From contig UBJO01000016.1 in the NCBI GenBank assembly GCA_900465665.1, forward strand, positions 186,001 through 250,000: DNA of 64,000 nt, written 5' to 3'. Below, piece by piece: positions 53,672 to 62,028 of the stretch. Within the stretch, counting starts at the first letter, position 1. Each line of letters begins with the position of its first letter. Below the pieces are notes generated by a model. That model was not told where the DNA came from, ran no database searches, and saw only the letters and a program-made list of their open reading frames with translations. Source of the stretch: Hyphomicrobiales bacterium (GTDB lineage Bacteria > Pseudomonadota > Alphaproteobacteria > Rhizobiales > Rhizobiaceae). Made by a program: the position numbers and the translations under genes.

Positions 53672-54981
53672 GTGAGGCGTTGTCTCGCGGCTGGTGGCCG
53701 GGCTCGTTGCGTTACCGGCTTTTTCTCATTCTGTTCGCCGGGCTGGCAATCGCCTATGGCCTGTCGTTCAGCATCCTGTTTGCCGAGCGCTACATGTCGG
53801 CGAAAGCCGTCATGCTGGGCACGCTGGAGAGCGATCTCGCGACCTCGATCGCCGTCATCGACCGTCTGCCCGCCAATGAGCGGGCCGACTGGGTCGATCG
53901 CCTGAGTCGCGGCAACTATCGCCTCGTGCTCGGTCCCGGTCTGCCTGGCGTTTCCGACATGTCCGGCCGGGGCGCCGAGATCGCTGAACGGATAGAGGAG
54001 GCGGCGGGCCACAGGTTTCCGCTCAAGGTCGAATCCATCCCGGGTGACGGCAAGCGGCTTCAAGCCCATTTGACGCTGTCCGATGGTTCGCCGCTGACGA
54101 TCGACGTCACGCCGCGCGGCGTCATGCCGTTGGCGCAGTGGCTGCCTTACGTCTTCGCCGCGCAGATGGCGCTTCTCCTAATATGCACCTGGTTTGCCGT
54201 GCGCCTGGCCATCCGTCCGCTCAGCGCACTTGCTGCCGCGGCAGACACGCTCGATCCGGCCAAGAAGGGCGAGGCGATGAGCGAGCGGGGCCCGAGCGAA
54301 GTCGCCCACGCCGCTCGTGCCTTCAACGCGATGCGCGACCGGATCGCGCATTATCTGGAGGAACGCGTGCAGATTCTGGCCGCGATCTCGCACGACCTGC
54401 AGACCCTCATCACCCGCATGCGGCTGCGCGCCGATATGGCCGACGATTCGCCCGAGAGGGACAAGCTGGTCAACGACCTTCGCGAAATCGAGCGGCTGGT
54501 ACAGGACGGCATCGCCTATGCGAGAAGCTCGCATGGCAGCGGCGAAAAGACCTCGCGCATCGATATCTCCTCTTTCATCGACAGCATCGCCTATGACTAT
54601 CAGGACACGGGAAAGGCTGTGACCGTGCTCGGCGTCGTTCAAGGCACGGCCTCGACCAAACCGCATGCGCTGCGGCGGATTCTCACGAACTTCATCGACA
54701 ATGCGCTGAAGTTCGCCGGCAGCGCCGAGATCGCCGTCGAACGGAGCGGGGAGGGCGATGTCGTCGTCACCGTTCTCGATCGAGGGCCGGGCATTCCCGA
54801 CGATATGCTTGAAAGCGCCATGCAGCCCTTTTTCCGGATGGAGACATCGCGCAACCGCGACACCGGTGGAACCGGGCTTGGACTGGCAATCGCCCAGCAG
54901 CTCGCCGGAACGATCGGCGGCTCGGTGCGGCTCTATAACCGTGCGGATGGCGGCCTGGCGGCCGAGGTCCGGTTCCGCTAA
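53668..54981 (+). CDS. Sensor histidine kinase (EnvZ-like)
   Basis: 437 residues. Two membrane segments (about 15-37 and 153-175) flank a periplasmic domain of about 115 residues, followed by HAMP (IRPLSALAAAADTLDP), DHp and ATPase domains. The phosphorylated histidine is H242 in AAISHDLQTLITRM. ATPase motifs are FIDNALKFA (N box), LDRGPGIPD (G1) and GGTGLGLAIAQQL (G2). The conserved proline five residues after the histidine is leucine here (L247). It is coupled to the regulator gene. Confidence 0.92.
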   Translation: MSEALSRGWWPGSLRYRLFLILFAGLAIAYGLSFSILFAERYMSAKAVMLGTLESDLATSIAVIDRLPANERADWVDRLSRGNYRLVLGPGLPGVSDMSGRGAEIAERIEEAAGHRFPLKVESIPGDGKRLQAHLTLSDGSPLTIDVTPRGVMPLAQWLPYVFAAQMALLLICTWFAVRLAIRPLSALAAAADTLDPAKKGEAMSERGPSEVAHAARAFNAMRDRIAHYLEERVQILAAISHDLQTLITRMRLRADMADDSPERDKLVNDLREIERLVQDGIAYARSSHGSGEKTSRIDISSFIDSIAYDYQDTGKAVTVLGVVQGTASTKPHALRRILTNFIDNALKFAGSAEIAVERSGEGDVVVTVLDRGPGIPDDMLESAMQPFFRMETSRNRDTGGTGLGLAIAQQLAGTIGGSVRLYNRADGGLAAEVRFR

Positions 54982-54982
54982 G

Positions 54983-55016
54983 GCCGATCCCCTTCGTCGA
55001 TCGGCTGGCGCTTTTT
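54983..55016 (+). terminator. Probable terminator of the two-component operon
   Basis: Arms GCCGATC and GATCGGC (9-base loop) start 2 bases after the kinase stop; TTTTT follows six bases beyond the stem. The gap makes it a weaker example. Confidence 0.5.
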
Positions 55017-55169
55017 GTGAGCCTGAATGTCCTCATAGGCGTTGCGTACGTTCTGATACACTTCCGGCATTTTCCGAAACATGCCGGATACGCAGCCCCA
55101 TCAAAACACTCCCTGTCAGCAAATGTCGCTCAAACGACGAAACAAAGCGACGCAACAATGGAGTGTTCC

Positions 55170-55586
55170 ATGACCAAGATCGATACCGTTCTCTACACCG
55201 GCAAGACCCACACCACTGGTGGCCGCGAGGGGTTTGCCCGCAGCGACGATGCTGAGCTCGACGTTCGCCTGTCGCCTCCCGGCAGCGGCAAGCCGGGCAC
55301 CAATCCGGAGCAACTGTTCGCGGCAGGTTGGTCGGCCTGCTTCATCGGCGCGATGACCAAGGCTGCCAGCAAGCGCCAGCTCAGCCTCCCGGCCGAGACG
55401 GCGGTCAACGCCGAGGTCGATCCCGGAACGACCGATGGCGCCTACTTCCTGCAGGCGCGTCTGGCCATCAGCCTGCCGGGGATCGATCCCGAGCTCGCCC
55501 GCGCGATCGTCGAGGATGCGCACCAGACATGTCCCTATTCGAAGGCAACGCGCGGCAACATCGCCGTCGAGCTGACATTGGTCTGA
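55170..55586 (+). CDS. ohr: Organic hydroperoxide resistance protein (Ohr/OsmC family)
   Basis: 138-residue thiol peroxidase that detoxifies organic hydroperoxides in the cytoplasm with lipoyl-linked reduction. The two catalytic cysteines are C57 (GWSACFIGAM) and C121 (HQTCPYSKATRGN). The NPEQLFAAGW stretch holds the conserved glutamate. GGAG is 6 bases before ATG 55170, better than the ATG at 55158. No ohrR gene is adjacent. Confidence 0.93.
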   Translation: MTKIDTVLYTGKTHTTGGREGFARSDDAELDVRLSPPGSGKPGTNPEQLFAAGWSACFIGAMTKAASKRQLSLPAETAVNAEVDPGTTDGAYFLQARLAISLPGIDPELARAIVEDAHQTCPYSKATRGNIAVELTLV

Positions 55587-55610
55587 GCGGGCGGTAAGGG
55601 AGACATAGCA

Positions 55611-55754
55611 ATGAAGATAGCGGTCCTTGCGGTGATGATCACCGTGGTCCTCGCGTCGCCCTGCATCTACGATGTCATGTCGAACGAGCCATCGCCGCTT
55701 GCCGTGATCATCGGTTCGCCTCTCCATGGAGGAGAGGCGAACCGGCCAGGGTGA
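55611..55754 (+). CDS. Candidate 47-residue secreted or membrane peptide
   Basis: ATG 55611 has GGGAG 8 bases upstream and lies 24 bases after ohr. The first 16 residues (KIAVLAVMITVVLASP) look like a signal or membrane helix, followed by a cysteine and a short polar tail. The last 47 bases overlap the 3' end of the convergent flavoenzyme gene. Unknown family. Confidence 0.4.
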   Translation: MKIAVLAVMITVVLASPCIYDVMSNEPSPLAVIIGSPLHGGEANRPG

Positions 55755-56937
55755 AGACCACGCTCGGAATTGTCACGCCGTTAAGATGGTAGTTGCCGAG
55801 CGCGGCGAGGTATTCCCGATGCGCGGGGTCTTGCTGCGCGAGGCTACTGGTTTCGCGCCAAAGGCGATCGAGACTGCCGTCGGCAGACGGCGCCTCGAGA
55901 ATATCACGCAAGGCTTCGGAAGCATCGCGAGCGATCTCCGAGGTGAGAACCTTGGCAGCGCCCGCAGCAAGCGTGGCAGTTGTCACGTTTTCCTGGGTCG
56001 TCTCGATCTGCGCGACATCAACCTTCAGGCCAGCGCTCTCTATCAGGGCAGTTGCGGCCTCCAGCCGAACCGCCAGTTCTCCAATGCGAGTGATGGATCG
56101 AGCGTCTCCCGCAGGCTCACGCAAACCGCTATAGATCGGTGATCGAGAGCGCATTTTGATGATCTCAATCACCTTGGCGAAGCTCTTTCGTGCGATCCCA
56201 AGGTCAACGCCGGCATCAAGGATGCGACCCAATGCGTCGATCGTCGTCGGCCGCTCAAAACCCTTGTGGTGCGCGATCACGGCGTCCGCATGAATGTATA
56301 TGTTGTCCCGCACCGCCGTGCCGACGGAAGTGCCGGCCACATTTCCTGTAGCTTCGCATCCAAGTTGCATCAACGACATGGTCAATCTGTCCTCGTCGTT
56401 TAGCGCGACGACGGCAATCCAATCTGCGAACGCCGCGTCTGCGATATAGCGCCGGCTTTCGCTTATCCGATATCCTAATCCATCACGCTTTACCCTTGGA
56501 TTGCCATGCCTGACGGTTTCCGTATCGCAATGCGGTGGCACGCAGGCGAAGCTGTCGCTGGCAAGTGCACGTGCGAAGAAAAAGCGCTTTTGTTCGTCCG
56601 TTCCGTCGGTTCGTAGTGCCTCAAGGGTATAGAAGTGGCTCTTCATGATCCGGCCGATCCGCGCGTCGGCCTCCGAGACGATCGCGGCGATCTTGGCGAG
56701 AACGCAGTTGGAAATGTCGATGCCACCATAGTCTGGAGGAACGGTGATTGCCAGCAGGCCTGATTGCGACAATACGTCGAGTTCATCGCGATCCACTCGC
56801 CAATTCCCATCGCGTGGTAATGCCGTCTCGCGAAAACGCATAGCAAGCTGGCTAGCCGTTACGATCGCTTCTTCCTCACTCGCCAATCGGACAGTCAGTT
56901 GGCGCGGTCGCCCCGTTCCTTGAGGTATCTTGTCCAT
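55708..56937 (-). CDS. Acyl-CoA dehydrogenase-like flavoprotein (SfnB/DszC-type)
   Basis: 409 residues with the acyl-CoA dehydrogenase fold. The N-terminal helical domain includes GLLAITVPPDYGGIDIS; the middle beta domain has FACVPPHCDTETVRHGNPRV and YIADAAFADWIAVVA, and a C-terminal four-helix domain follows. The pattern matches the SfnB/DszC monooxygenase-like subgroup rather than true beta-oxidation enzymes. An FMN reductase gene nearby (60774-61334) could supply reduced flavin. ATG 56937 has GGGAG 8 bases upstream. The substrate is unknown; sulfur or nitrogen compounds are possible. Confidence 0.8.
   Translation of the reverse strand: MDKIPQGTGRPRQLTVRLASEEEAIVTASQLAMRFRETALPRDGNWRVDRDELDVLSQSGLLAITVPPDYGGIDISNCVLAKIAAIVSEADARIGRIMKSHFYTLEALRTDGTDEQKRFFFARALASDSFACVPPHCDTETVRHGNPRVKRDGLGYRISESRRYIADAAFADWIAVVALNDEDRLTMSLMQLGCEATGNVAGTSVGTAVRDNIYIHADAVIAHHKGFERPTTIDALGRILDAGVDLGIARKSFAKVIEIIKMRSRSPIYSGLREPAGDARSITRIGELAVRLEAATALIESAGLKVDVAQIETTQENVTTATLAAGAAKVLTSEIARDASEALRDILEAPSADGSLDRLWRETSSLAQQDPAHREYLAALGNYHLNGVTIPSVVFTLAGSPLLHGEANR
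55713..55745. other. Perfect 14-base-pair hairpin in overlapping coding ends
   Basis: Arms CGGTTCGCCTCTCC and GGAGAGGCGAACCG with loop ATGGA. It lies inside both the last codons of the minus-strand flavoprotein gene and the small + ORF. Neither strand has a T run, so it may be an mRNA 3' stabiliser or a terminator without a U tract. Confidence 0.6.
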
Positions 56938-57238
56938 CTCGCGCTCTCCCAGGATGAGGTTCATTAGGGATGAGATATCGCGTAGCGAAAGAAAAGAACA
57001 TTAAATCTATAAACTACTATGGGTGAGAAAAGTCATTTCTCTGACGGGTGAGGGTGCGTCGAGACGGGGTCGCAATGGGTTGGCTCGCTTGGAGCAAGCC
57101 AGAAGCGGGCCTCATCGTTGATAAAGCTTGCATTCATGATTAGAAAATCTATGCTTTTTGTAGAGAATAGTGCCTTCATCCCGACTGAATGAATGAACCG
57201 GCCTTGGTGCTGGGCCAGTGCAGGAAAGGAACTGACGC
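56938..57238. other. Divergent promoter region
   Basis: 300 bases with no gene between the flavoprotein (minus) and the FAD/NAD(P) oxidoreductase (plus). An AT-rich block at 57000-57020 includes TATAAACTA, whose complement TAGTTTATA recurs beside the GntR-type gene at 62851-62859. Confidence 0.4.
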
Positions 57239-58627
57239 ATGACACAGCTTCCCTCCAATTTTACCCGACGACCGCAAGAACTGCAGACACGTTCGCTTTT
57301 CAAGGTCGCAATTGTTGGCCGCGGCTTCACCGGCATCATGACGGCCATTGCGTTGCTCAGGACAATCCGCCGGCCATTCCATCTTATCATGTATGATCCG
57401 CAGCAAACGGTGGATATCAGCAAGGGCGTCAGCCAATCTGCAACGACCTTGCTCAACAGCCGGGTTCGCGACCTGTCTGTCGATCCCGTGGTCCGCAACG
57501 ACTTCAGCAGATGGCTTGAAGCAGAACAGAGGCTTGCTGACCGCGCCGATGGTGAGCGGGCGGGGTTGGATCAGTCATTCGTGTCAGGGGAGTTGTTCTC
57601 GCTTTACGTGCATCAGCGCTTTTCCGAAGCGCTGCAAAGCAGGACCGATGTCGTCTTGCAGATTTGTCCCGAGATCGTGACGGGATTGAATCATAGCGAG
57701 GAATTGGGCTTCTCTGTTGGGTTCGGTGACCGGCAGAATGCGCGTTTCGACGCAGTCTTCCTCGCTACCGGCTACGGGCTGCGCGAGACCCAATTGGAAG
57801 GTCGAACAGGCCCCGTCGGTGACAATGTCGTGGTGATCGGCGCCGGCGTTCGGGCTGTCGAGCAGGCCCTTCGCCTGCTCAGCGTCGGTCAGGCGCGGCA
57901 TATCACGCTGATATCGGCGTCCGGCTTCCTGCCGCAATCGCATGCCCGCTCGGCCGTGGGGCCGATCGTGTCCGAGGAGCCGCTTCCGCGCACGCTGCGC
58001 GGCGCCTTCAGGCACCTGCGTAGGGCGGCGGAGGCCGCCAATGCCGATGGCTCGGGCTGGCAAGGTATCATGAATGGCTTCCGGTCGCGTGCCCAAGAAC
58101 TGTGGCAGGAACTGAGTGCGGAGGAACGCGGCCGCTTCAAGCGTCATGTGCGCGCCATATACGACAGCCACCGCAATCGTCTGCCGCCTGAGCACTATGA
58201 GCGTCTTCATCGGGCCATGGAAGGCCGCACCATCACCCTGCGCAAGGGCAAGATTGAACGCATTGCGACGAATGGCGTGCTTTTCTCAGGACCAGCAGGT
58301 CTGGAGGTGCTCTACGCCAGCAGGGTCGTCGATTGCCGGTCAAGACCAACCGATCTCGATTCACCGCTGTACCGTTCTGTCCTGCGCGCGGGTCTTGCAA
58401 GGCGCGACGAAGTCGACCTTGGCATTCTCGTCGATTGCTGCGGCCGTGCGGTATCAAAACCGCAGCGATTTCAAGGCTTGTTCGCCATGGGCCCGCTTGG
58501 CCTGGGCAGTCTGCCGGATATCGACCTCGTGCCCGAGATCGTTACACAGGGGCATGCCGCCGCTGCAGCGTTAGACGATTGGATTGAGCAGATCACGCTT
58601 GCTGAGCCTAGTCGATCTGACAAATAG
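57239..58627 (+). CDS. FAD/NAD(P)-binding oxidoreductase
   Basis: 462 residues. An N-terminal FAD-binding Rossmann motif FKVAIVGRGFTGIMTAIAL (about 21-39) is followed by VFLATGYGLRE and a second nucleotide motif VVVIGAGVRAVEQALRLL (about 198-215). The family is the 'FAD-NAD(P)-binding' group of uncharacterised oxidoreductases. The C-terminus has LFAMGPLGLGSLPDIDLVPEI. AAAGGA precedes the ATG. It is divergent from the flavoprotein gene and convergent with the ureohydrolase. Reaction unknown. Confidence 0.82.
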   Translation: MTQLPSNFTRRPQELQTRSLFKVAIVGRGFTGIMTAIALLRTIRRPFHLIMYDPQQTVDISKGVSQSATTLLNSRVRDLSVDPVVRNDFSRWLEAEQRLADRADGERAGLDQSFVSGELFSLYVHQRFSEALQSRTDVVLQICPEIVTGLNHSEELGFSVGFGDRQNARFDAVFLATGYGLRETQLEGRTGPVGDNVVVIGAGVRAVEQALRLLSVGQARHITLISASGFLPQSHARSAVGPIVSEEPLPRTLRGAFRHLRRAAEAANADGSGWQGIMNGFRSRAQELWQELSAEERGRFKRHVRAIYDSHRNRLPPEHYERLHRAMEGRTITLRKGKIERIATNGVLFSGPAGLEVLYASRVVDCRSRPTDLDSPLYRSVLRAGLARRDEVDLGILVDCCGRAVSKPQRFQGLFAMGPLGLGSLPDIDLVPEIVTQGHAAAAALDDWIEQITLAEPSRSDK

Positions 58628-58630
58628 CCT

Positions 58631-59593
58631 TCAAGCTCTTCGATTGCGACCGACCTGGCGTGCGAGAATGCACATCAGCTCGAACATCATCGTGGCGCCC
58701 GCGATCGATGTCATGCCCGCGAGGTCGAAAGGCGGCGCCACTTCGACAACGTCGGCGCCGACGAGGTTCATCCCGTCCAGAAGCCTGACCATCTGTTGCG
58801 CCTCTCGGGTGCTGAACCCTCCGATTTCGGGCGTTCCGGTGCCAGGCGCCATCGAGGGATCGATCGAGTCGATGTCGAAGGTGACGTAGGCGGGGTTTTG
58901 ACCGATGATCTCTCTGACTTCCGCCATCACGTCCTCGGCGCCGCGTCGAGTGAATTCTTCCATGTAGATGATGCGGACACCTTGCTCGATCGCCCAGTCG
59001 TGCTCGTCGGGACTATATGTCGATCCTCGAATGCCGATCTGCACGATCCGCCGCGGATCGAGCAGCTTTTCTTCGATCGCCCGGCGAAATGGCGTTCCGT
59101 GGGTGTAGGGGTTGTCGCCGAAATAGGTGTCGTTGGTATCGGAATGCGCGTCGAAGTGAATGAGCCCGACCGGACCGCTTTTTGCGACCGCGCGAAGCAC
59201 CGGAAGCGTCGTCAGATGGTCGCCGCCTACGGAAAGGGGAATGGCGCCCGCTGCCACGATTTCCGCGATGCCCTCTTCGATCAGCCGCAGGCCATCCATC
59301 AGGTCGATGGGATTTACGGCGACATCGCCGACATCGGCTATGTTGGCGATCTTGAAGGGCTCGGTCTTAAAGACGTGATGGGTGCTGCGCATGAGGCTCG
59401 AATAATTTCTGACTTCGCGCGGCCCATGCCGGGCGCCAGCCCGGTTCGTGGTCCCGCCGTCCCAGGGAATGCCGACGAGCGCGATGTCGAGGCCAACCGC
59501 CGAGGCGACTGCCGGCAGGCGCATGAACGTCGCGTGGCCGGCAAAACGCGGAACCTTGGCTGCATCGACGGGCTGATGAAATTTACTGCTCAT
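58631..59593 (-). CDS. Ureohydrolase of the agmatinase/arginase family
   Basis: 320 residues. The binuclear manganese ligands are all present: SVGGDH, HFDAHSDTND and TFDIDSIDPSMAPGTGTPE. It hydrolyses a guanidino compound to urea and an amine. Agmatine, guanidinobutyrate and related substrates are carried by close relatives and cannot be separated by eye. Its 3' end lies 3 bases from the convergent oxidoreductase gene. Confidence 0.88.
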   Translation of the reverse strand: MSSKFHQPVDAAKVPRFAGHATFMRLPAVASAVGLDIALVGIPWDGGTTNRAGARHGPREVRNYSSLMRSTHHVFKTEPFKIANIADVGDVAVNPIDLMDGLRLIEEGIAEIVAAGAIPLSVGGDHLTTLPVLRAVAKSGPVGLIHFDAHSDTNDTYFGDNPYTHGTPFRRAIEEKLLDPRRIVQIGIRGSTYSPDEHDWAIEQGVRIIYMEEFTRRGAEDVMAEVREIIGQNPAYVTFDIDSIDPSMAPGTGTPEIGGFSTREAQQMVRLLDGMNLVGADVVEVAPPFDLAGMTSIAGATMMFELMCILARQVGRNRRA

Positions 59594-59711
59594 GCGTCAG
59601 GTCGTCCTATTTGACTTCTTCGTTATCGCGGACAACAACTTGCAACGGGAATTATCGAAGTAAATCAGATTGTTTGCGGACTGAGTAGAGTTAGATGTTA
59701 CGTACCCGACG

Positions 59712-60687
59712 TCAGGCCTCTACCCGATTTCTTAGATGTTTTCGCTCCAGCAGGATCTTCACCGTCATCGCCGTGTTGTGACGCATCTCGATTGCGGCGT
59801 GGTCGGAGTAGAAGGCGTTGTGCGGGGTGACCACCAGACAGCCCGCAAGCCAATCTTCCCTGTTGCGCCAGGCTGCCAGAAGCGAATGGTCACGCGCAGG
59901 CTCTTCCGCCAGCGTAGCAATCGCGGCCGCCGCGAGATGACCAGTTCGCAGCGCGTCGAGATCATCGAGCAGGTCGCCGCGCACCGTGTTGACGATAATC
60001 GCTCCGGGCTTGAGGCGGGACAGCGTCTGTGCGTTCAGAAGACCGCGCGTTTGAGCATTGTCGGGGCAGTGGAGTGTCACGATATCGGCCGCGGCAAGGA
60101 GCTCGTCGAGCCGGTCGACGCGTTGGCAGCCGATCGCCTTTCATGGCCACGCGGCTGGCCGGGCTGTAGCCCAGGATGCGGAGGCCGAAAGGCTTGAGGC
60201 GGTTGACTAAAGCCGTGCCGATCCGCCCGACGCCGATGACGCCGATGACGCCGACGATGGCGCGGTTGGAGTGCGGGAGCGGCTTCATGCCCTGGATTTG
60301 CCAGCCGGACGTGTCGCCGCGAGCGCAGGCGTCGTGTTCTGAGAGCCGACGGTGCAGCGACTGCATCAGCGCCACGGCATCGTCGGCCACTTCCTCGCTG
60401 CCTTAGTCGGGATTGTCTGCAAACGGGATGCCAGCTGCCGAAAGCGCCGGCAGATCGATGTTCTCGTAGCTGACACCGGAGCGCACGACGCCTGCAGCGC
60501 GCAAGATGGCCGATGCTGCTAGCCCCGGGCCGTGCGCCCTAGACACTGAGCGCGTCCAATCGGGCAAGGCGCTCAGGTGAAAACTGCGTTCGTCGGTAGT
60601 CGCGAAGTAGTCGATCTCAACGTCTTTGCCCGAGAGCGTCGGCTCAAGGTCAGGTGTGCCGAACATATAGTCGATAATGCCGACCAT
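59712..60687 (-). pseudogene. Broken D-isomer-specific 2-hydroxyacid dehydrogenase
   Basis: The pieces together make one normal-length enzyme. The first piece (from ATG 60687) ends at TAA (60405-60403), where the family motif PDYGSEEVA should continue; TAA replaces the tyrosine codon. The same frame then gives GSEEVADDAVALM and the Rossmann loop GVIGVGRIG. After VAMK the frame shifts by one base near 60140; the other frame continues AIGCQRVDRLDELLAAADIVTLHCPDN to the end, including the catalytic-histidine region TPHNAF. One nonsense and one frameshift mutation, so it should be inactive. Confidence 0.88.
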
Positions 60688-60773
60688 ATTTTCTCTGTTC
60701 CACAATGCCTTATCCGTCTTTGGCTCTGTTGTAATATCGCGTGAAACGCATCGCAAGATGCGGTAGCGGTCGA

Positions 60774-61334
60774 CTATTCAGCGGCGATCGCCGTCGGCGC
60801 GGAGCGGCTGCGCACCAGCGCAGCGGCTTGGGTCAGCGCCTGTTCGACGCGGCCAGTGATCGCTGGCGAGGGGGCACCATCGGTGAAGTCCCGGCTCGAC
60901 GCATAGACGGCGGTGGGAACGACAAAGGCCTCGAAGAAGGCAAACAGCGGGCGGAGCTGATGCTCGACCATCAGCGCGTGCCGGTCGCCGCCGCCAGTTG
61001 CGGTCAAAATGATCGGCTTGCCGCGCAGGTCGGCAGGATCGAGCAGGTCGATCACATGCTTGAAGAGGCCGGTATAGCTTCCCTTGTAGGTCGGTGAGCC
61101 GATGACGAGGGCATCCGCCTCGATGATCTTGCGGATCAACGTCTGTGCCTTGGTATCGAGGTCGGCAATAGAGCGTGCCGCGCCAAGCGCGGGGCCGAAA
61201 TCCTCGACGTCGAACACCACATGCTCCAGACCCGCACGCTCAGCCAGCGACGCCGTCACGCTTTCGACGAAGCGCTTGGTGCTGGAGGGGCGGGCGATAT
61301 TGCCCGAGAAGCCGACAATAAGATCGTTGCGCAT
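60774..61334 (-). CDS. NAD(P)H-dependent FMN reductase (MsuE-like)
   Basis: 186 residues with the flavodoxin-like NADPH-FMN reductase fold: DLIVGFSGNIARPSSTKRFVE binds FMN phosphate, ADALVIGSPTYKGSYTGLFKHVID is the flavin ring region, and GGGDRHALMVEHQLRPLFAFF is typical of the MsuE/SsuE group. It would provide FMNH2 to a two-component monooxygenase; the DszC-like protein upstream is a candidate partner. ATG 61334 has AAAGGAA upstream. Confidence 0.88.
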   Translation of the reverse strand: MRNDLIVGFSGNIARPSSTKRFVESVTASLAERAGLEHVVFDVEDFGPALGAARSIADLDTKAQTLIRKIIEADALVIGSPTYKGSYTGLFKHVIDLLDPADLRGKPIILTATGGGDRHALMVEHQLRPLFAFFEAFVVPTAVYASSRDFTDGAPSPAITGRVEQALTQAAALVRSRSAPTAIAAE

Positions 61335-61349
61335 CGAAGTTCCTTTCAC

Positions 61350-62028
61350 GGGCTTCCCGTTTGTCCGAGGGGTGCGGTTGTCCTAAAGTCCGGCCCGCAC
61401 ATGCAGATGTTTTAGGTGCAAGAGGATGCCGAGATGCCGGGAGATCGTCTCGTTATGAAGTCTCGAGCAGCGGTGTGATTGGGGAACGCACCGTCGAAGC
61501 GGCTGCCTGCTGGTCGTCGCACTCCTGATAGGCGGCGCGACCCAACATCGAGATCGATGTGTCCTGTCGCCGAGGGAATCGATCAGAAAGCTGATGTCGC
61601 CACCTTCGCGCGGTGCCTCGGCGGCGTGGTGGAGCACATATCGTGCGCGTCGTGCGTTCCAGTCTTTGTGTCGGTCATGAAGGGCTTCCTCGTTTCGGCT
61701 TTAAGTTCATGATGAACAGGCTAGCAGCGCATCCCGCTGGCGAAAGACTGGTTATTCTATTTCTGTGGAGTTTGTAGATTAATTTGCCGGGTTTTCGGAC
61801 GCTGTCTGGATTGCTGTTTTCAACCGTTGTTCAAGCGCGGACTTCACGTCCGATCGTCGAGCGCGGCCTTGATGCCGGCATAATCTTCGCACGCCGCAAA
61901 ACGCATCGGGTTCAAGATCCGCAGTGGTGACAATGGTCCTGCAAAGCGCTCAACGGGGCTTTTTCGTTTTAGGACAATGAATTATCGGCGGTTGCTGCGA
62001 TCAACCATTCGTCAAGGGGCGTACCGCT
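61350..62028. other. Decayed region between FMN reductase and GntR regulator
   Basis: About 680 bases with no intact gene. The right part (about 61683-62028) holds nothing recognisable apart from a short minus-strand ORF end (MRFAACEDYAGIKAALDD, about 61897-61850). The left part holds remnants of a binding protein, listed separately. Confidence 0.45.
61445..61680 (-). pseudogene. Remnant of an ABC transporter substrate-binding protein
   Basis: A start with a good ribosome binding site (GAGGAAG, 8 bases before ATG near 61680) opens a short frame (MTDTKTGTHDAHD) that soon decays. Fragments in other frames (ISFLIDSLGD, then RFDGAFPNHTAA) resemble the N-terminal part of sulfonate/nitrate-type binding proteins, where FDHTLPN-like and LLDS-like segments occur. 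Several frameshifts would be needed. Identification is tentative. Confidence 0.35.
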
